Assembly: GCA_020053475.1 (NCBI GenBank)
Contig: JAGVNC010000092.1
Span: 1 to 38,070 of the forward strand
DNA from: Candidatus Omnitrophota bacterium
GTDB taxonomy: Bacteria; Omnitrophota; Gorgyraeia; Zapsychrales; Zapsychraceae
Direction of reading: 5' to 3'
DNA: 38,070 bases
Part shown: positions 18,511 through 26,979 of the stretch, piece by piece
Position numbering within the stretch: position 1 is the first letter of the stretch
How the letters are laid out: the number at the start of each line of letters is the position of its first letter
Translations under genes and position numbers: made by a program
The notes under the pieces: generated by a model
The model's input: the letters and a program-made list of their open reading frames with translations, nothing else
Databases searched by the model: none
What the model was told of the DNA's origin: nothing

Positions 18511-18909
18511 ATGGATAAAGAAAAGAAAAATTTACCGGTCTTCGGGTACGGATTGGCGCTCATTTTAAGCGCGTTGGCCGCGTTTACTTATGTTCGTCAT
18601 GGATGGGTGTTAAAAAATACAATTTTTGTCGTTCTGGCAATCAGCATTTTGTTGATTACGGGTTTCAATAAGCCTTTGCTAAAAATCATTTATACGTATT
18701 GGATGCGCGTGGCCCATGTGATTAGTGCCTGTGTGACGGCCATCATCATGACGATCATTTTTTACGGCCTTTTTACACCAATCGGCCTTTTTTTTAGAAT
18801 TATCAAAAAGGATTATTTAGATCAACGCATTGATCCAGGAAGGACGTCTTATTGGAATGCTCGAGAGCCCGGGGTATTTGACGCCCAAAGGTATCGGCAA
18901 CAATTTTGA
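18511..18909 (+). CDS. SxtJ-like small membrane protein
   Basis: A 132-residue protein with about three hydrophobic helices (about 12-30, 36-52 and 68-98) and a soluble C terminus ending near SYWNAREPGVFDAQRYRQQF. Size, topology, and position between a carbamoyltransferase and a 52-residue DUF5989-like protein fit SxtJ, a protein of unknown function found next to SxtI in saxitoxin gene clusters and next to carbamoyltransferases elsewhere. The start ATG lies two bases after the carbamoyltransferase stop. The function is unknown; it may anchor or present substrate to the carbamoyltransferase at the membrane (inference). Confidence 0.8.
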   Translation: MDKEKKNLPVFGYGLALILSALAAFTYVRHGWVLKNTIFVVLAISILLITGFNKPLLKIIYTYWMRVAHVISACVTAIIMTIIFYGLFTPIGLFFRIIKKDYLDQRIDPGRTSYWNAREPGVFDAQRYRQQF

Positions 18910-18928
18910 GTTAAGGAGGATGTTCCCG

Positions 18929-19087
18929 ATGTCCAAACTTTCGATTATCCGTGAATTTTGGGATTTTTTAAGAGTCCGCAAACGCTATTGGTTAACACCA
19001 ATTATTATGATTTTGGTGTTATTAAGTTTGTTGATCGTGTTTGCTTCTAGTTCGGCGGTCGCGCCGTTTATCTATACATTATTTTAA
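18929..19087 (+). CDS. DUF5989 / SxtK-like membrane peptide
   Basis: Only 52 residues, with an N-terminal amphipathic stretch (IIREFWDFLRVRKRYWL) followed by one hydrophobic helix (about 24-44). This matches DUF5989, a small single-span family found next to carbamoyltransferases, and the size of SxtK. AAGGAGG at 18913-18919, nine bases before the ATG at 18929, is one of the strongest ribosome binding sites in the window and decides this start over the ATG at 18920. The function is unknown. Confidence 0.8.
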   Translation: MSKLSIIREFWDFLRVRKRYWLTPIIMILVLLSLLIVFASSSAVAPFIYTLF

Positions 19088-19096
19088 AGGAACAGG

Positions 19097-19720
19097 ATGG
19101 CTGTCCATCACTTAACTAAAGAAGATTTACAGAATTTTGAGAAAGAAATTGCCGAGATTTTTTCCACCGGCGTGATCCGGGCCCCGGTGCATTTACGTTC
19201 CGGCCGCGAAGATCAGCTCATCAAAATTTTTCAGGATGAACAGATTGGCAACGATGATTGGGTCTTCGGGTTTTGGGATTCCCATGAATTGGCGCTTCTC
19301 AAAGGCGTGCCGCGAGAGGAATTAAAACAGGCCATTATTGAAGGCAAGAGCATCTCGTTGTGTTTCCCTAAATATAACGTCCTGTGTTCAGGAATCGTTG
19401 GAAGTTTGATGGGCACGGCCGTCGGGGCCGCTTGGGCGCTCAAACGGCAACATAAAAAAGGGCGGGTATACCTTTTTTGTGGAGACATGTCAGCGGAGAC
19501 AGGTGTTTTTCATGAAGCGGTCAAATATGCCGTTAATTTTGGCTTGCCCGTTAAATTTATCGTTTGTGATAATGGCGTGAGTGTCATGACCAACACGCGC
19601 GAAGTGTGGGGGTCAGAGGACCCGTGGTTTAAAGGGACAAAGTACGAATCAAAAATTATTTATTTCAAGTATGTTAATGGTTACCCGCATTCGGGCTTGG
19701 GGAAATTGATAAAATTTTAG
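19097..19720 (+). CDS. thiamine-diphosphate enzyme, PP-domain subunit (E1-alpha/transketolase N-like)
   Basis: A 207-residue protein that amounts to a single ThDP-binding PP domain; full E1-alpha subunits are usually 330-370 residues. It starts with an E1-alpha-like segment containing APVHLRSGREDQ (29-40). The ThDP/metal motif starts at Gly129 and has Met where Gly is usual (GDM, 129-131). It closes with Asp158-Asn159 instead of Asn-Asn, with the usual 26-residue spacing. The partner Pyr-domain subunit is encoded next, after a heptamer repeat. The size resembles the ComD/ComE sulfopyruvate decarboxylase split. The substrate is unknown; the carbamoyltransferase and sugar genes suggest a two-carbon transfer or decarboxylation in sugar synthesis. 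Confidence 0.8.
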   Translation: MAVHHLTKEDLQNFEKEIAEIFSTGVIRAPVHLRSGREDQLIKIFQDEQIGNDDWVFGFWDSHELALLKGVPREELKQAIIEGKSISLCFPKYNVLCSGIVGSLMGTAVGAAWALKRQHKKGRVYLFCGDMSAETGVFHEAVKYAVNFGLPVKFIVCDNGVSVMTNTREVWGSEDPWFKGTKYESKIIYFKYVNGYPHSGLGKLIKF

Positions 19721-19801
19721 TGAAGGGTGAAGAGTGAATTGTGAAGAGAAAACCTAGATAGAGCTGCTTGCTAGATACTTTTCACTAGAGATGAGATACA
19801 A
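19719..19801 (+). repeat. heptamer element between the two ThDP subunit genes
   Basis: Four 7-mers of the type NGTGAAN occupy 19719-19746, starting inside the stop codon. The right side is degenerate, but TTCACTA at 19779-19785 complements the TAGTGAA that spans the stop codon. It is the least regular member of the family. Confidence 0.6.
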
Positions 19802-19804
19802 TTG

Positions 19805-20341
19805 ATGAAATACTTCGATGAATTGAAACGAACAATGGAATGGGTGGCCCAACAGCCTAAGACGATCTTTGTCGGGCAGACCGTGGCCGGCCCCGGGACA
19901 TTCATGTATCAAACGTTGCGCGATGTGTCCAAAGACAAGACACTCGAGATGCCGATCAACGAAAGTTTTCAAATGCAATTTACCATCGGCTTGGCGTTGG
20001 CCGGATACGTGCCGATTTCCGTTTATCCTCGCCAGAATTTTTTGCTAATCGCCACGGCCGATATGGCCAATATGATTGATAAGATTCCGGCGATCAGCTC
20101 GGATCAGATTCTGCCCCGGATGATCATTCGCGTGGCGGTGGGCCCCGATGCACCGGTCCATCCCGGGCATCAGCATGTCGGGAATTATGCCGAGGCGTTT
20201 CGCAAGATGTTTCATTGGATTGAGGTCGTTGAGCTAAACGAGCCGCAAGATATTTTCCCGGCCTACAAGCATGCGTTGGAGCGGCCGGATCACCATGCGA
20301 CGTTGATGATCGAACACGGGAATTATTATCAACAAAAGTAG
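19805..20341 (+). CDS. thiamine-diphosphate enzyme, Pyr-domain subunit (E1-beta/transketolase C-like)
   Basis: A 178-residue protein consisting of one Pyr domain without the C-terminal domain that completes E1-beta or transketolase. The cofactor-activating Glu is E53 in PINESFQMQFTIGLALAG. Further family features are YPRQNFLLIATADMANMIDK and the E1-beta-like HPGHQHVGNYAEAFR. With the upstream PP-domain subunit it should form a minimal heteromeric ThDP enzyme. The ATG at 19805 is used; a TTG three bases earlier is also open. It is flanked by heptamer repeats on both sides, so it may have been set apart by repeat insertion or may need separate translation control. Confidence 0.8.
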   Translation: MKYFDELKRTMEWVAQQPKTIFVGQTVAGPGTFMYQTLRDVSKDKTLEMPINESFQMQFTIGLALAGYVPISVYPRQNFLLIATADMANMIDKIPAISSDQILPRMIIRVAVGPDAPVHPGHQHVGNYAEAFRKMFHWIEVVELNEPQDIFPAYKHALERPDHHATLMIEHGNYYQQK

Positions 20342-20400
20342 TGATCAGTACTCAGTGTCCAGAAAATACTGGTCACTGGTCACTGGTCACTGAACACTAT
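20342..20400 (+). repeat. heptamer inverted-repeat element
   Basis: Three left 7-mers of the type TNNNCAG (20342-20362), a short A-rich loop, then three identical TGGTCAC units and one TGAACAC (20370-20397). The reverse complement of the right array, GTGACCA, matches the left units GTGNYCA. It is the clearest period-7 example and fills the gap between the ThDP Pyr subunit and the next SDR gene. Confidence 0.88.
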
Positions 20401-20404
20401 TTTC

Positions 20405-21319
20405 ATGAACAAAGACTCTAAAATTTTGATCGTTGGACACAATGATATTATCGAGCAGTCTTTGTTGCATTATTTTAAGCACAATGGGTATGGGAAAGTA
20501 TTCTCTTCTTCCGCCATGGCCCTTAATCCGACGATCCAGACGTCTGTTTATCAGTTTTTTCAGCAGGAGCGTCCGGAGTATGTGTTTTTAGGATCGACAC
20601 GTTCCGGGGGGATTAAAGCGAATCAGGAAAATCCGGGAGAGTTTTTTTACCATAATTGCGAAAGTCAAAATAATATTGTTTATGCGGCGCATAAATTCGG
20701 GGCTAGGAAGCTTCTCTATTACGCCAGTTCTTGTGTTTATCCCAAGGATTGCCCTCAGCCCATGAAAGAAGAGTCTTTGTGGACGGGCCCACTGGAAGAA
20801 ACAAGTGAAGCGTATGCGGTGGCGAAGTTGGCGGGAATCAAGCTCTGTCAAAGTTACAAAAAGCAATATGGATTTAACGCGATTGTCATGATCCCGGCGA
20901 CGGTCTACGGCCCGGGGAGCGAAACGGACCCCGCAACGGCGCATGTCATGGGCGCGTTGATTGGAAAATTCTCTGAGGCGATTAAAAATCGTCAAAATGA
21001 AGTGGTGATTTGGGGGAGTGGGGCTCCGCGGCGGGAATTTCTTTTTGCGGATGATTTTGTGGATGCCAGCCTCTTTCTCATGGACCGCTATGATGGCGCG
21101 GATGTTGTCAATGCCGGGAGCGGAACGGATGTTTCGATCAAAGAATTAACGGACATGGTCGCCCGTTTCAGCGGTTTTCAGGGTGAATGTATTTTTGATA
21201 AGACAAAGCCCGATGGTGTCGCGAGAAAACTGCTTGATCATGCGCGAATGACTAAACTCGGATGGAAGCCTAGGGTAGGGTTGGAAGAAGGGATTAAAAA
21301 AACGTTGGATGGGATGAAA

Positions 21320-21328
<9 letters not shown>
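20405..21328 (+). CDS. SDR sugar epimerase/reductase, GDP-fucose synthase-like
   Basis: A 307-residue extended SDR closest in pattern to GDP-L-fucose synthase (WcaG/Fcl). The catalytic residues are in place: Ser109 in SSCVYPKDCPQP, Tyr137 and Lys141 in YAVAK. The C-terminal region VNAGSGTDVSIKELTDMVA also fits. The N-terminal cofactor loop is odd: GHNDIIE at 11-17 replaces the GHxGMVG pattern, losing two of three glycines. The enzyme may bind cofactor differently or have lost oxidoreductase activity while keeping the fold. Its last codons lie inside an octamer repeat. Confidence 0.85.
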
Positions 21329-22354
<1,026 letters not shown>

Positions 22355-22358
22355 GGCC

Positions 22359-23873
22359 ATGAAACCTTTAGATATTTTATTTATTCACCCGAACGCCGCA
22401 CCAAGAATTTACCAAGATCTGGCCAAAGATTATGCGGCGATCGAACCGCCAATCTGGGCAGGGATGCTGGCGGCGCATTGCCTTTCCCGGGGCTTAGGGG
22501 CGGATATTTTAGACTGTGAAGCCAACCATTTAGATGACGCCCAAGCGGCCCAGCAAATTGTCGCGCGCAACGCACGCTTGGCATGTTTTGTCGTGTATGG
22601 CCAACAGCCTTCGGCGAGTTCACAAAATATGGAAGGCGCGATTGCGCTGGCGGAAGAAGTTAAGAAACTTAATCCCACTCAGAAAATCCTTTTCGTCGGC
22701 GGCCATATCGCGGCGTTATCTTATGAAGTTTTAGCGAACCACAGTTGTGTGGACATGGTTTGCCAAAATGAAGGGGTTTACACGATCTCCAATCTCTTGC
22801 AAACGAATCTCACGGATGATTTGGACCATGTGTTGGGATTAGGGTATCGCGCCAACGGCCAAATTGTCCTCAATAAGCCGTCGCCTATTGTCGAGAAAGC
22901 CCATTTACCGCAAGACCTTCCGGGCGTTGCCTGGGATTTATTGCCGATGAAAAAATACCGCACCGCGCTCTGGCATGCGCTACCCAATAATTGTGAGCGC
23001 CAACCCTTTGCCGCCCTTTACACGAGTTTGGGTTGCCCGATGAAATGCTCATTTTGTATGATCAATATTATTAACCGCCAGGAAAATCAATATTCTGACG
23101 GCAGCGCGGTGTTCCGTTATTGGGACCCGGAGTTTATCATCCGCGACTTCGACCGGTTTGCCGAATGGGGCATTAAGAACATTAAAATTGCCGATGAGTT
23201 ATTTGTTCTCAACTCCAACCATTTTATGAAACTTTGCCAGCTCATTATCGAGCGGGGGTACAAATTCAATATCTGGTGTTATTCGCGCGTCGACACGGTC
23301 AAGGAACCCTATTTGGAAACGTTAAGAAAAGCTGGCGTCACGTATTTGGCGCTGGGAATTGAAAGCGGCAACACGAAAGTGCGCAAGGATGTGACCAAGG
23401 GCAAATTTGAAGACGTCAATATTCGCGATGTCGTCAAGAAGATCCGCAGCCACGGCATCAATGTGGCGGCCAATTATATTTTCGGCCTGCCCGAAGACAC
23501 CAAGGAAAGCATGCAGCAAACGCTCGATTTAGCGCTGGAAATGTGCACGGAAATGGCCAATTTTTATTCGGCGATGGCGTATCCGGGCAGTCCGTTGCAC
23601 GGCATCGCCAAAAAAGAAGGATGGAATCTTCCCAAAACATACGCCGGATTTTCCCAGCACTCGTATCATACACAACCGTTACCCACCAAATATTTATCAG
23701 CGGAAGAAGTATTGGCCTTCCGTGATGAGGCATGGCTTAAGTATCATACGCATCCGCCGTTTCTACAATTATTGAAAGAGAAATTCGGACAAATCGCGGC
23801 GGAAGAAACGCTCAAGTCGACCAAGATTAAACTTAAACGTAAAATCCTCGAACCAAAGGCCGTCACCCCATGA
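22359..23873 (+). CDS. B12-binding-domain radical SAM protein
   Basis: A 504-residue enzyme with an N-terminal cobalamin-binding-like Rossmann domain (about 1-155) and a radical SAM barrel (about 215-430). The 4Fe-4S cysteines are Cys226, Cys230 and Cys233 in the CxxxCxxC motif GCPMKCSFC. The His of the base-off cobalamin motif DxHxxG is not evident, as in several members of this class. Class B radical SAM enzymes methylate unactivated carbons or rearrange substrates. Here the setting among sugar genes suggests modification of a nucleotide sugar or glycan lipid, which is inference. The stop overlaps the next start (ATGA). Confidence 0.9.
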   Translation: MKPLDILFIHPNAAPRIYQDLAKDYAAIEPPIWAGMLAAHCLSRGLGADILDCEANHLDDAQAAQQIVARNARLACFVVYGQQPSASSQNMEGAIALAEEVKKLNPTQKILFVGGHIAALSYEVLANHSCVDMVCQNEGVYTISNLLQTNLTDDLDHVLGLGYRANGQIVLNKPSPIVEKAHLPQDLPGVAWDLLPMKKYRTALWHALPNNCERQPFAALYTSLGCPMKCSFCMINIINRQENQYSDGSAVFRYWDPEFIIRDFDRFAEWGIKNIKIADELFVLNSNHFMKLCQLIIERGYKFNIWCYSRVDTVKEPYLETLRKAGVTYLALGIESGNTKVRKDVTKGKFEDVNIRDVVKKIRSHGINVAANYIFGLPEDTKESMQQTLDLALEMCTEMANFYSAMAYPGSPLHGIAKKEGWNLPKTYAGFSQHSYHTQPLPTKYLSAEEVLAFRDEAWLKYHTHPPFLQLLKEKFGQIAAEETLKSTKIKLKRKILEPKAVTP

Positions 23874-24913
23874 TCATCAGCCGCACGCCGTTTCGTGTTT
23901 CGTTTTTTGGAGGGGGGACGGATTACGCCCCTTGGTATAAAGACAATCCCGGCGCTGTTTTAGCCACGACGATCAATAAATATTGTTATATCACCTGCCG
24001 TTATTTGCCGCCGTTTTTTGAACACAAATCGCGCATTATTTATTCCAAAATGGAGCACGTGCATCGTGTGGACGAGATTGACCATCCGGCGGTCCGCGAG
24101 GCCTTAAAATTTTTGAAAATTCATGAAGGCCTGGAAATTCATCATGACGGCGATTTGCCGGCCCGGGCGGGATTGGGGTCGAGCTCGTCGTTTACCGTCG
24201 GGCTTTTAAATAGTCTCTATGCCTTAAAAGGGAAAATGGTCAGTGAAGAACAACTGGCGCGCGAAGCAATTCATGTCGAACAAAATATGTGCAAGGAAAA
24301 TGTCGGCTGCCAGGACCAGGTCTTGGCCGCTTATGGCGGGTTTAATTTTATCCGGTTCGGCGGCACCCATCATTTGGATGTGACCAAGGTGACGGTTGAT
24401 CCTGTACGGTTAAAGCGATTGGAAGGCCACTTGATGTTGTTTTTTACCGGGTTCTCACGCACGGCGTCCGAAATTGCCGCGCATCAAATCCGCAATATTC
24501 CGCAAAAAAAGAAGCAGCTAAAACAAATATACACCATGGCGCAGGAGGCCTTAAAAATCCTCCAGGATGGCCAACTCAACAATTTTGGGAAGCTGTTGCA
24601 TGAAAGCTGGCAGCTTAAGCGTCAGCTCTCCGATAAAATTTCGAATCCGCATATCGATGAGATTTATGAAACCGCGCGTAAGGCCGGAGCCCTGGGAGGA
24701 AAATTGTTGGGGGCGGGAGGCGGTGGATTTGTCCTCATTTTTGCCGAGCCATCCAAACAAAGGCAAATTCGGCAGAAATTAAAAAGACTCCTCATGGTGC
24801 CTTTTGCTTTTGAGCACCAGGGCAGTCAGATCATTGTTTACCAGCCGAATGGGGAAGAAAATCAAACACTAAATCCCCCGTGCCGTCCCGGCAGGGACGG
24901 TGCAAAACTCTAA
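23870..24913 (+). CDS. hddA: GHMP kinase, D-glycero-D-manno-heptose 7-phosphate kinase-like
   Basis: A 347-residue GHMP kinase similar to HddA, which phosphorylates heptose 7-phosphate at C1 for GDP-heptose synthesis. It begins IISRTPFRVSFFGGGTDYAPW, has the ATP motif PARAGLGSSSSFTVGLLN near residue 96 and the late motif GGKLLGAGGGGFVLIFA near 280. Length matches the family up to about residue 330. The last residues, PPCRPGRDGAKL, are encoded by a palindromic repeat and are probably not functional. The nucleotidyltransferase that would act next follows about 100 bases downstream. Other sugar 1-kinases of the same fold cannot be excluded. Confidence 0.88.
   Translation: MIISRTPFRVSFFGGGTDYAPWYKDNPGAVLATTINKYCYITCRYLPPFFEHKSRIIYSKMEHVHRVDEIDHPAVREALKFLKIHEGLEIHHDGDLPARAGLGSSSSFTVGLLNSLYALKGKMVSEEQLAREAIHVEQNMCKENVGCQDQVLAAYGGFNFIRFGGTHHLDVTKVTVDPVRLKRLEGHLMLFFTGFSRTASEIAAHQIRNIPQKKKQLKQIYTMAQEALKILQDGQLNNFGKLLHESWQLKRQLSDKISNPHIDEIYETARKAGALGGKLLGAGGGGFVLIFAEPSKQRQIRQKLKRLLMVPFAFEHQGSQIIVYQPNGEENQTLNPPCRPGRDGAKL
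24880..24903 (+). repeat. GC-rich palindrome inside the GHMP kinase 3' end
   Basis: CCGTCCC (24883-24889) pairs with GGGACGG (24894-24900) around GGCA, and wobble pairs extend the stem to 24880-24903. It encodes the residues CRPGRDG in frame, extending the kinase beyond its normal end. It abuts the heptamer element that follows. Confidence 0.75.
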
Positions 24914-25002
24914 ATAAACTCAAAATACAAATGAACAAATTTGAATTTTGTATTTTTAGTTTTGGGTTTATTTAGAATTTAGAGTTTTGAGTTTAGAATT
25001 TA
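24910..25002 (+). repeat. A/T-rich heptamer inverted-repeat element
   Basis: A left array ending near 24940 and a right array to 24975 form a hairpin closed by CTAAATAAAC (24910-24919) and GTTTATTTAG (24966-24975). The right side continues as 7-mers of the type GANTTTA at 24975, 24982, 24989 and 24996. The upstream stop codon is inside the left arm. Confidence 0.82.
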
Positions 25003-25015
25003 CACAGAATAGCTT

Positions 25016-25744
25016 ATGCCGGATTTTCCTTTAGACCAAATCGATGTTGTTGTGTTATGTGGCGGCTTAGGGACGCGGTTAAGATCCTCTATCGGTGAAA
25101 CTCAAAAAGTCATGGCGACCGTCGGAGGCAAGCCCTTTCTGGACTTTTGGCTTGAGGAATTAACAAAACAGGGATTCCGCCGGGTTATTTTGTGCACGGG
25201 GTATCAAGCCCAAACACTCGAAGAACATTACGCCAAAAAAAACACAGGATTGACCCTCGAATTTTCCCGGGAAGAAATTCCGTTAGGGACGGGGGGGGCC
25301 ATTAAACAGGCCCAATCCTTTATCCGAAGCAACACGTTCGTTGTTTTGAACGGCGACTCTTTTTGTCCCATTGATTTACCTCAATTCTTAAATTTCCATT
25401 TAGCCAAACAAGCCGTCATTTCGCTCGTCGCCTCCTTAGCCGATGAGCGAAGCGAGCGAAGCGAGCGCCAGGACGTCGGGCGCGTGTTGTTGGATGGGAT
25501 GGACCAAGTCGTTGAATTTTTAGAGAAAGTGGATGTGTCCCAAGAAGCCTTCATTAACGCGGGCGTTTATTGCATGAACAAGGTGATTTTTACGATGTTT
25601 CCAGGGAAAGCCAAATTTTCTCTCGAAACTGATCTTTTTCCTCGCCTGACTGGCCGAGGGTTTTATGGCTATGTGGTCGATAGCCCAGTGTGGGACATCG
25701 GCACCCCTGAACGCTACAAAGAAGCCCAGAAAAAATTTTCATGA
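25016..25744 (+). CDS. hddC: sugar-1-phosphate nucleotidyltransferase, HddC-like
   Basis: A 242-residue nucleotidyltransferase similar to HddC, which makes GDP-D-glycero-D-manno-heptose. The nucleotide-binding signature is CGGLGTRLRS near residue 15, the PLGTGGAIKQA motif is near 89 and the metal site is LNGDSF near 111. A short insert, ERSERSER (residues 144-151), is encoded by a 9-base direct repeat between two conserved strands. SPVWDIGTPERYKEAQ near the end is typical for the family. It follows the heptose kinase-like gene and overlaps the next gene (ATGA). Other sugars remain possible. Confidence 0.88.
   Translation: MPDFPLDQIDVVVLCGGLGTRLRSSIGETQKVMATVGGKPFLDFWLEELTKQGFRRVILCTGYQAQTLEEHYAKKNTGLTLEFSREEIPLGTGGAIKQAQSFIRSNTFVVLNGDSFCPIDLPQFLNFHLAKQAVISLVASLADERSERSERQDVGRVLLDGMDQVVEFLEKVDVSQEAFINAGVYCMNKVIFTMFPGKAKFSLETDLFPRLTGRGFYGYVVDSPVWDIGTPERYKEAQKKFS
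25445..25468 (+). repeat. in-frame GAGCGAAGC direct repeat in hddC-like gene
   Basis: Two full GAGCGAAGC units plus a partial third lie in frame within the nucleotidyltransferase gene and encode ERSERSER. The 9-base period keeps the frame. The peptide sits between SLVASLAD and QDVGRVLLD, where related enzymes have a short loop. Confidence 0.8.
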
Positions 25745-26979
25745 GTATCCAATCCCGGTTGAATCCTTCGTTTTCAGGCTGCAAGATTTTTTTATTGGTG
25801 ATGATCGTCCTTATTTTGACGGGCAACCTTTTTCGTTACGCCGATCGTGCCCCTCAACGCGCCTATTCTGATTTTCGCGTCTACTATGAGGGAGGTAAGC
25901 GATTTTTAGCCAAAGAAAATATCTACAGCCGGCCGGACCCGACAGTGCCGCCGTATAAATATTCCCCGGTGTTTGCGATGGGCATGGCGTTATTTGCCTT
26001 GTTCGATCTGTTTGAAGCGAGCCTGTTATTTTGGGTGGTGAACTTTTTGGCCCTCATAGGGTGCCTGGTGGTATCAGCCAAATTGGCTAACACGAATTCA
26101 TTGACGCTGCGCCAACGGTTTATTCTTTATTTTCTCGTCATTCTTTTTTCTTCGCGGTTTATTTTACAGGTTTTTGATCATGGACAAGTCAGCTTGATCA
26201 TGCTTTTTTTGGTTCTTTGGGGGCTTTCCCTTGCGCGGGAGCATCGTCCGATCCCCGCGGCCCTGGCGTTGGGCGGTTCGATGATGATTAAATATATGTC
26301 GGTTATTTTTGTGCCTTATTTCTTCATCCGTCAGCGTTTTCGGTTAGCCATCGGCGTCATATTCGGCGGCGTGGTTCTCATTTTGATTCCCATGATTTAT
26401 GTGGGGGTCGATCAGATGATTGTTTATTTGAAGGCGTGGCTTCCCTATATTCATAAAACCGGCTTAGCTGATGAATTGTCTTGGTACAATTACAAAAATC
26501 AATCGATTTTTGCCGTCGGATTAAGATTCTTGTGGGCCGGCTGTCCGTATCCTGTATTTCATTTTGCGCTCTCTTGGCCGCAGACAATTGTGATTGCTTC
26601 CATTGCCGGTTTATTGATTTATGGGGTGGCATTATGGCCGCGAAAGAAAATGACGAGCAATATCGAGAATTGCGACATCGGCCTGCTTCTGTTGTGCATG
26701 GCGCTGTTTAATCCCAACTCGTGGTTTGTGAATTTTGTCGTGTTTATCTTTGTTTACATGTTTTTAGGGAATTATCTGATCCGCACCCATTTCCGTGATA
26801 AAATCACAGGAGTTTTGGTGTTGATCACATTTATGTTGGCGAGTGTGCCTTCGGAATCATTGGTCGGTAACTATTGGGAGAGTTTGATTGAACAATATTC
26901 CTCGATCGGGTGGTCTGCGTTATTATTGGCCGTCGCATTAATCCGTTTAAAATTTAGCAGGCTTTTGGACAATGAGTAA
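25741..26979 (+). CDS. GT87-like polytopic mannosyltransferase (DUF2029)
   Basis: A 412-residue membrane protein with about ten hydrophobic helices. After the first helix the lumenal/periplasmic loop contains YSDFRVYYEGGKRFL and PPYKYSPVFAMGMALF, patterns seen in GT87/DUF2029 glycosyltransferases that use polyprenyl-phosphate sugars as donors. The overall C-type glycosyltransferase topology fits. Donor and acceptor cannot be deduced. It overlaps the genes on both sides (4 and 8 bases), which places it firmly in the sugar operon. Confidence 0.82.
   Translation: MSIQSRLNPSFSGCKIFLLVMIVLILTGNLFRYADRAPQRAYSDFRVYYEGGKRFLAKENIYSRPDPTVPPYKYSPVFAMGMALFALFDLFEASLLFWVVNFLALIGCLVVSAKLANTNSLTLRQRFILYFLVILFSSRFILQVFDHGQVSLIMLFLVLWGLSLAREHRPIPAALALGGSMMIKYMSVIFVPYFFIRQRFRLAIGVIFGGVVLILIPMIYVGVDQMIVYLKAWLPYIHKTGLADELSWYNYKNQSIFAVGLRFLWAGCPYPVFHFALSWPQTIVIASIAGLLIYGVALWPRKKMTSNIENCDIGLLLLCMALFNPNSWFVNFVVFIFVYMFLGNYLIRTHFRDKITGVLVLITFMLASVPSESLVGNYWESLIEQYSSIGWSALLLAVALIRLKFSRLLDNE

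Noticed and set aside
16676-19087. Saxitoxin-type biosynthetic cluster
   Set aside because: Only the carbamoyltransferase, J-like and K-like genes are present. No sxtA-like polyketide synthase, amidinotransferase or other toxin genes are seen, and the neighbours are sugar genes.
19097-20341. The two ThDP genes considered as one transketolase broken by a frameshift
   Set aside because: Each protein is a complete domain with its own start. The 84-base gap is filled by a repeat, and together they are still far shorter than a transketolase and lack its third domain.
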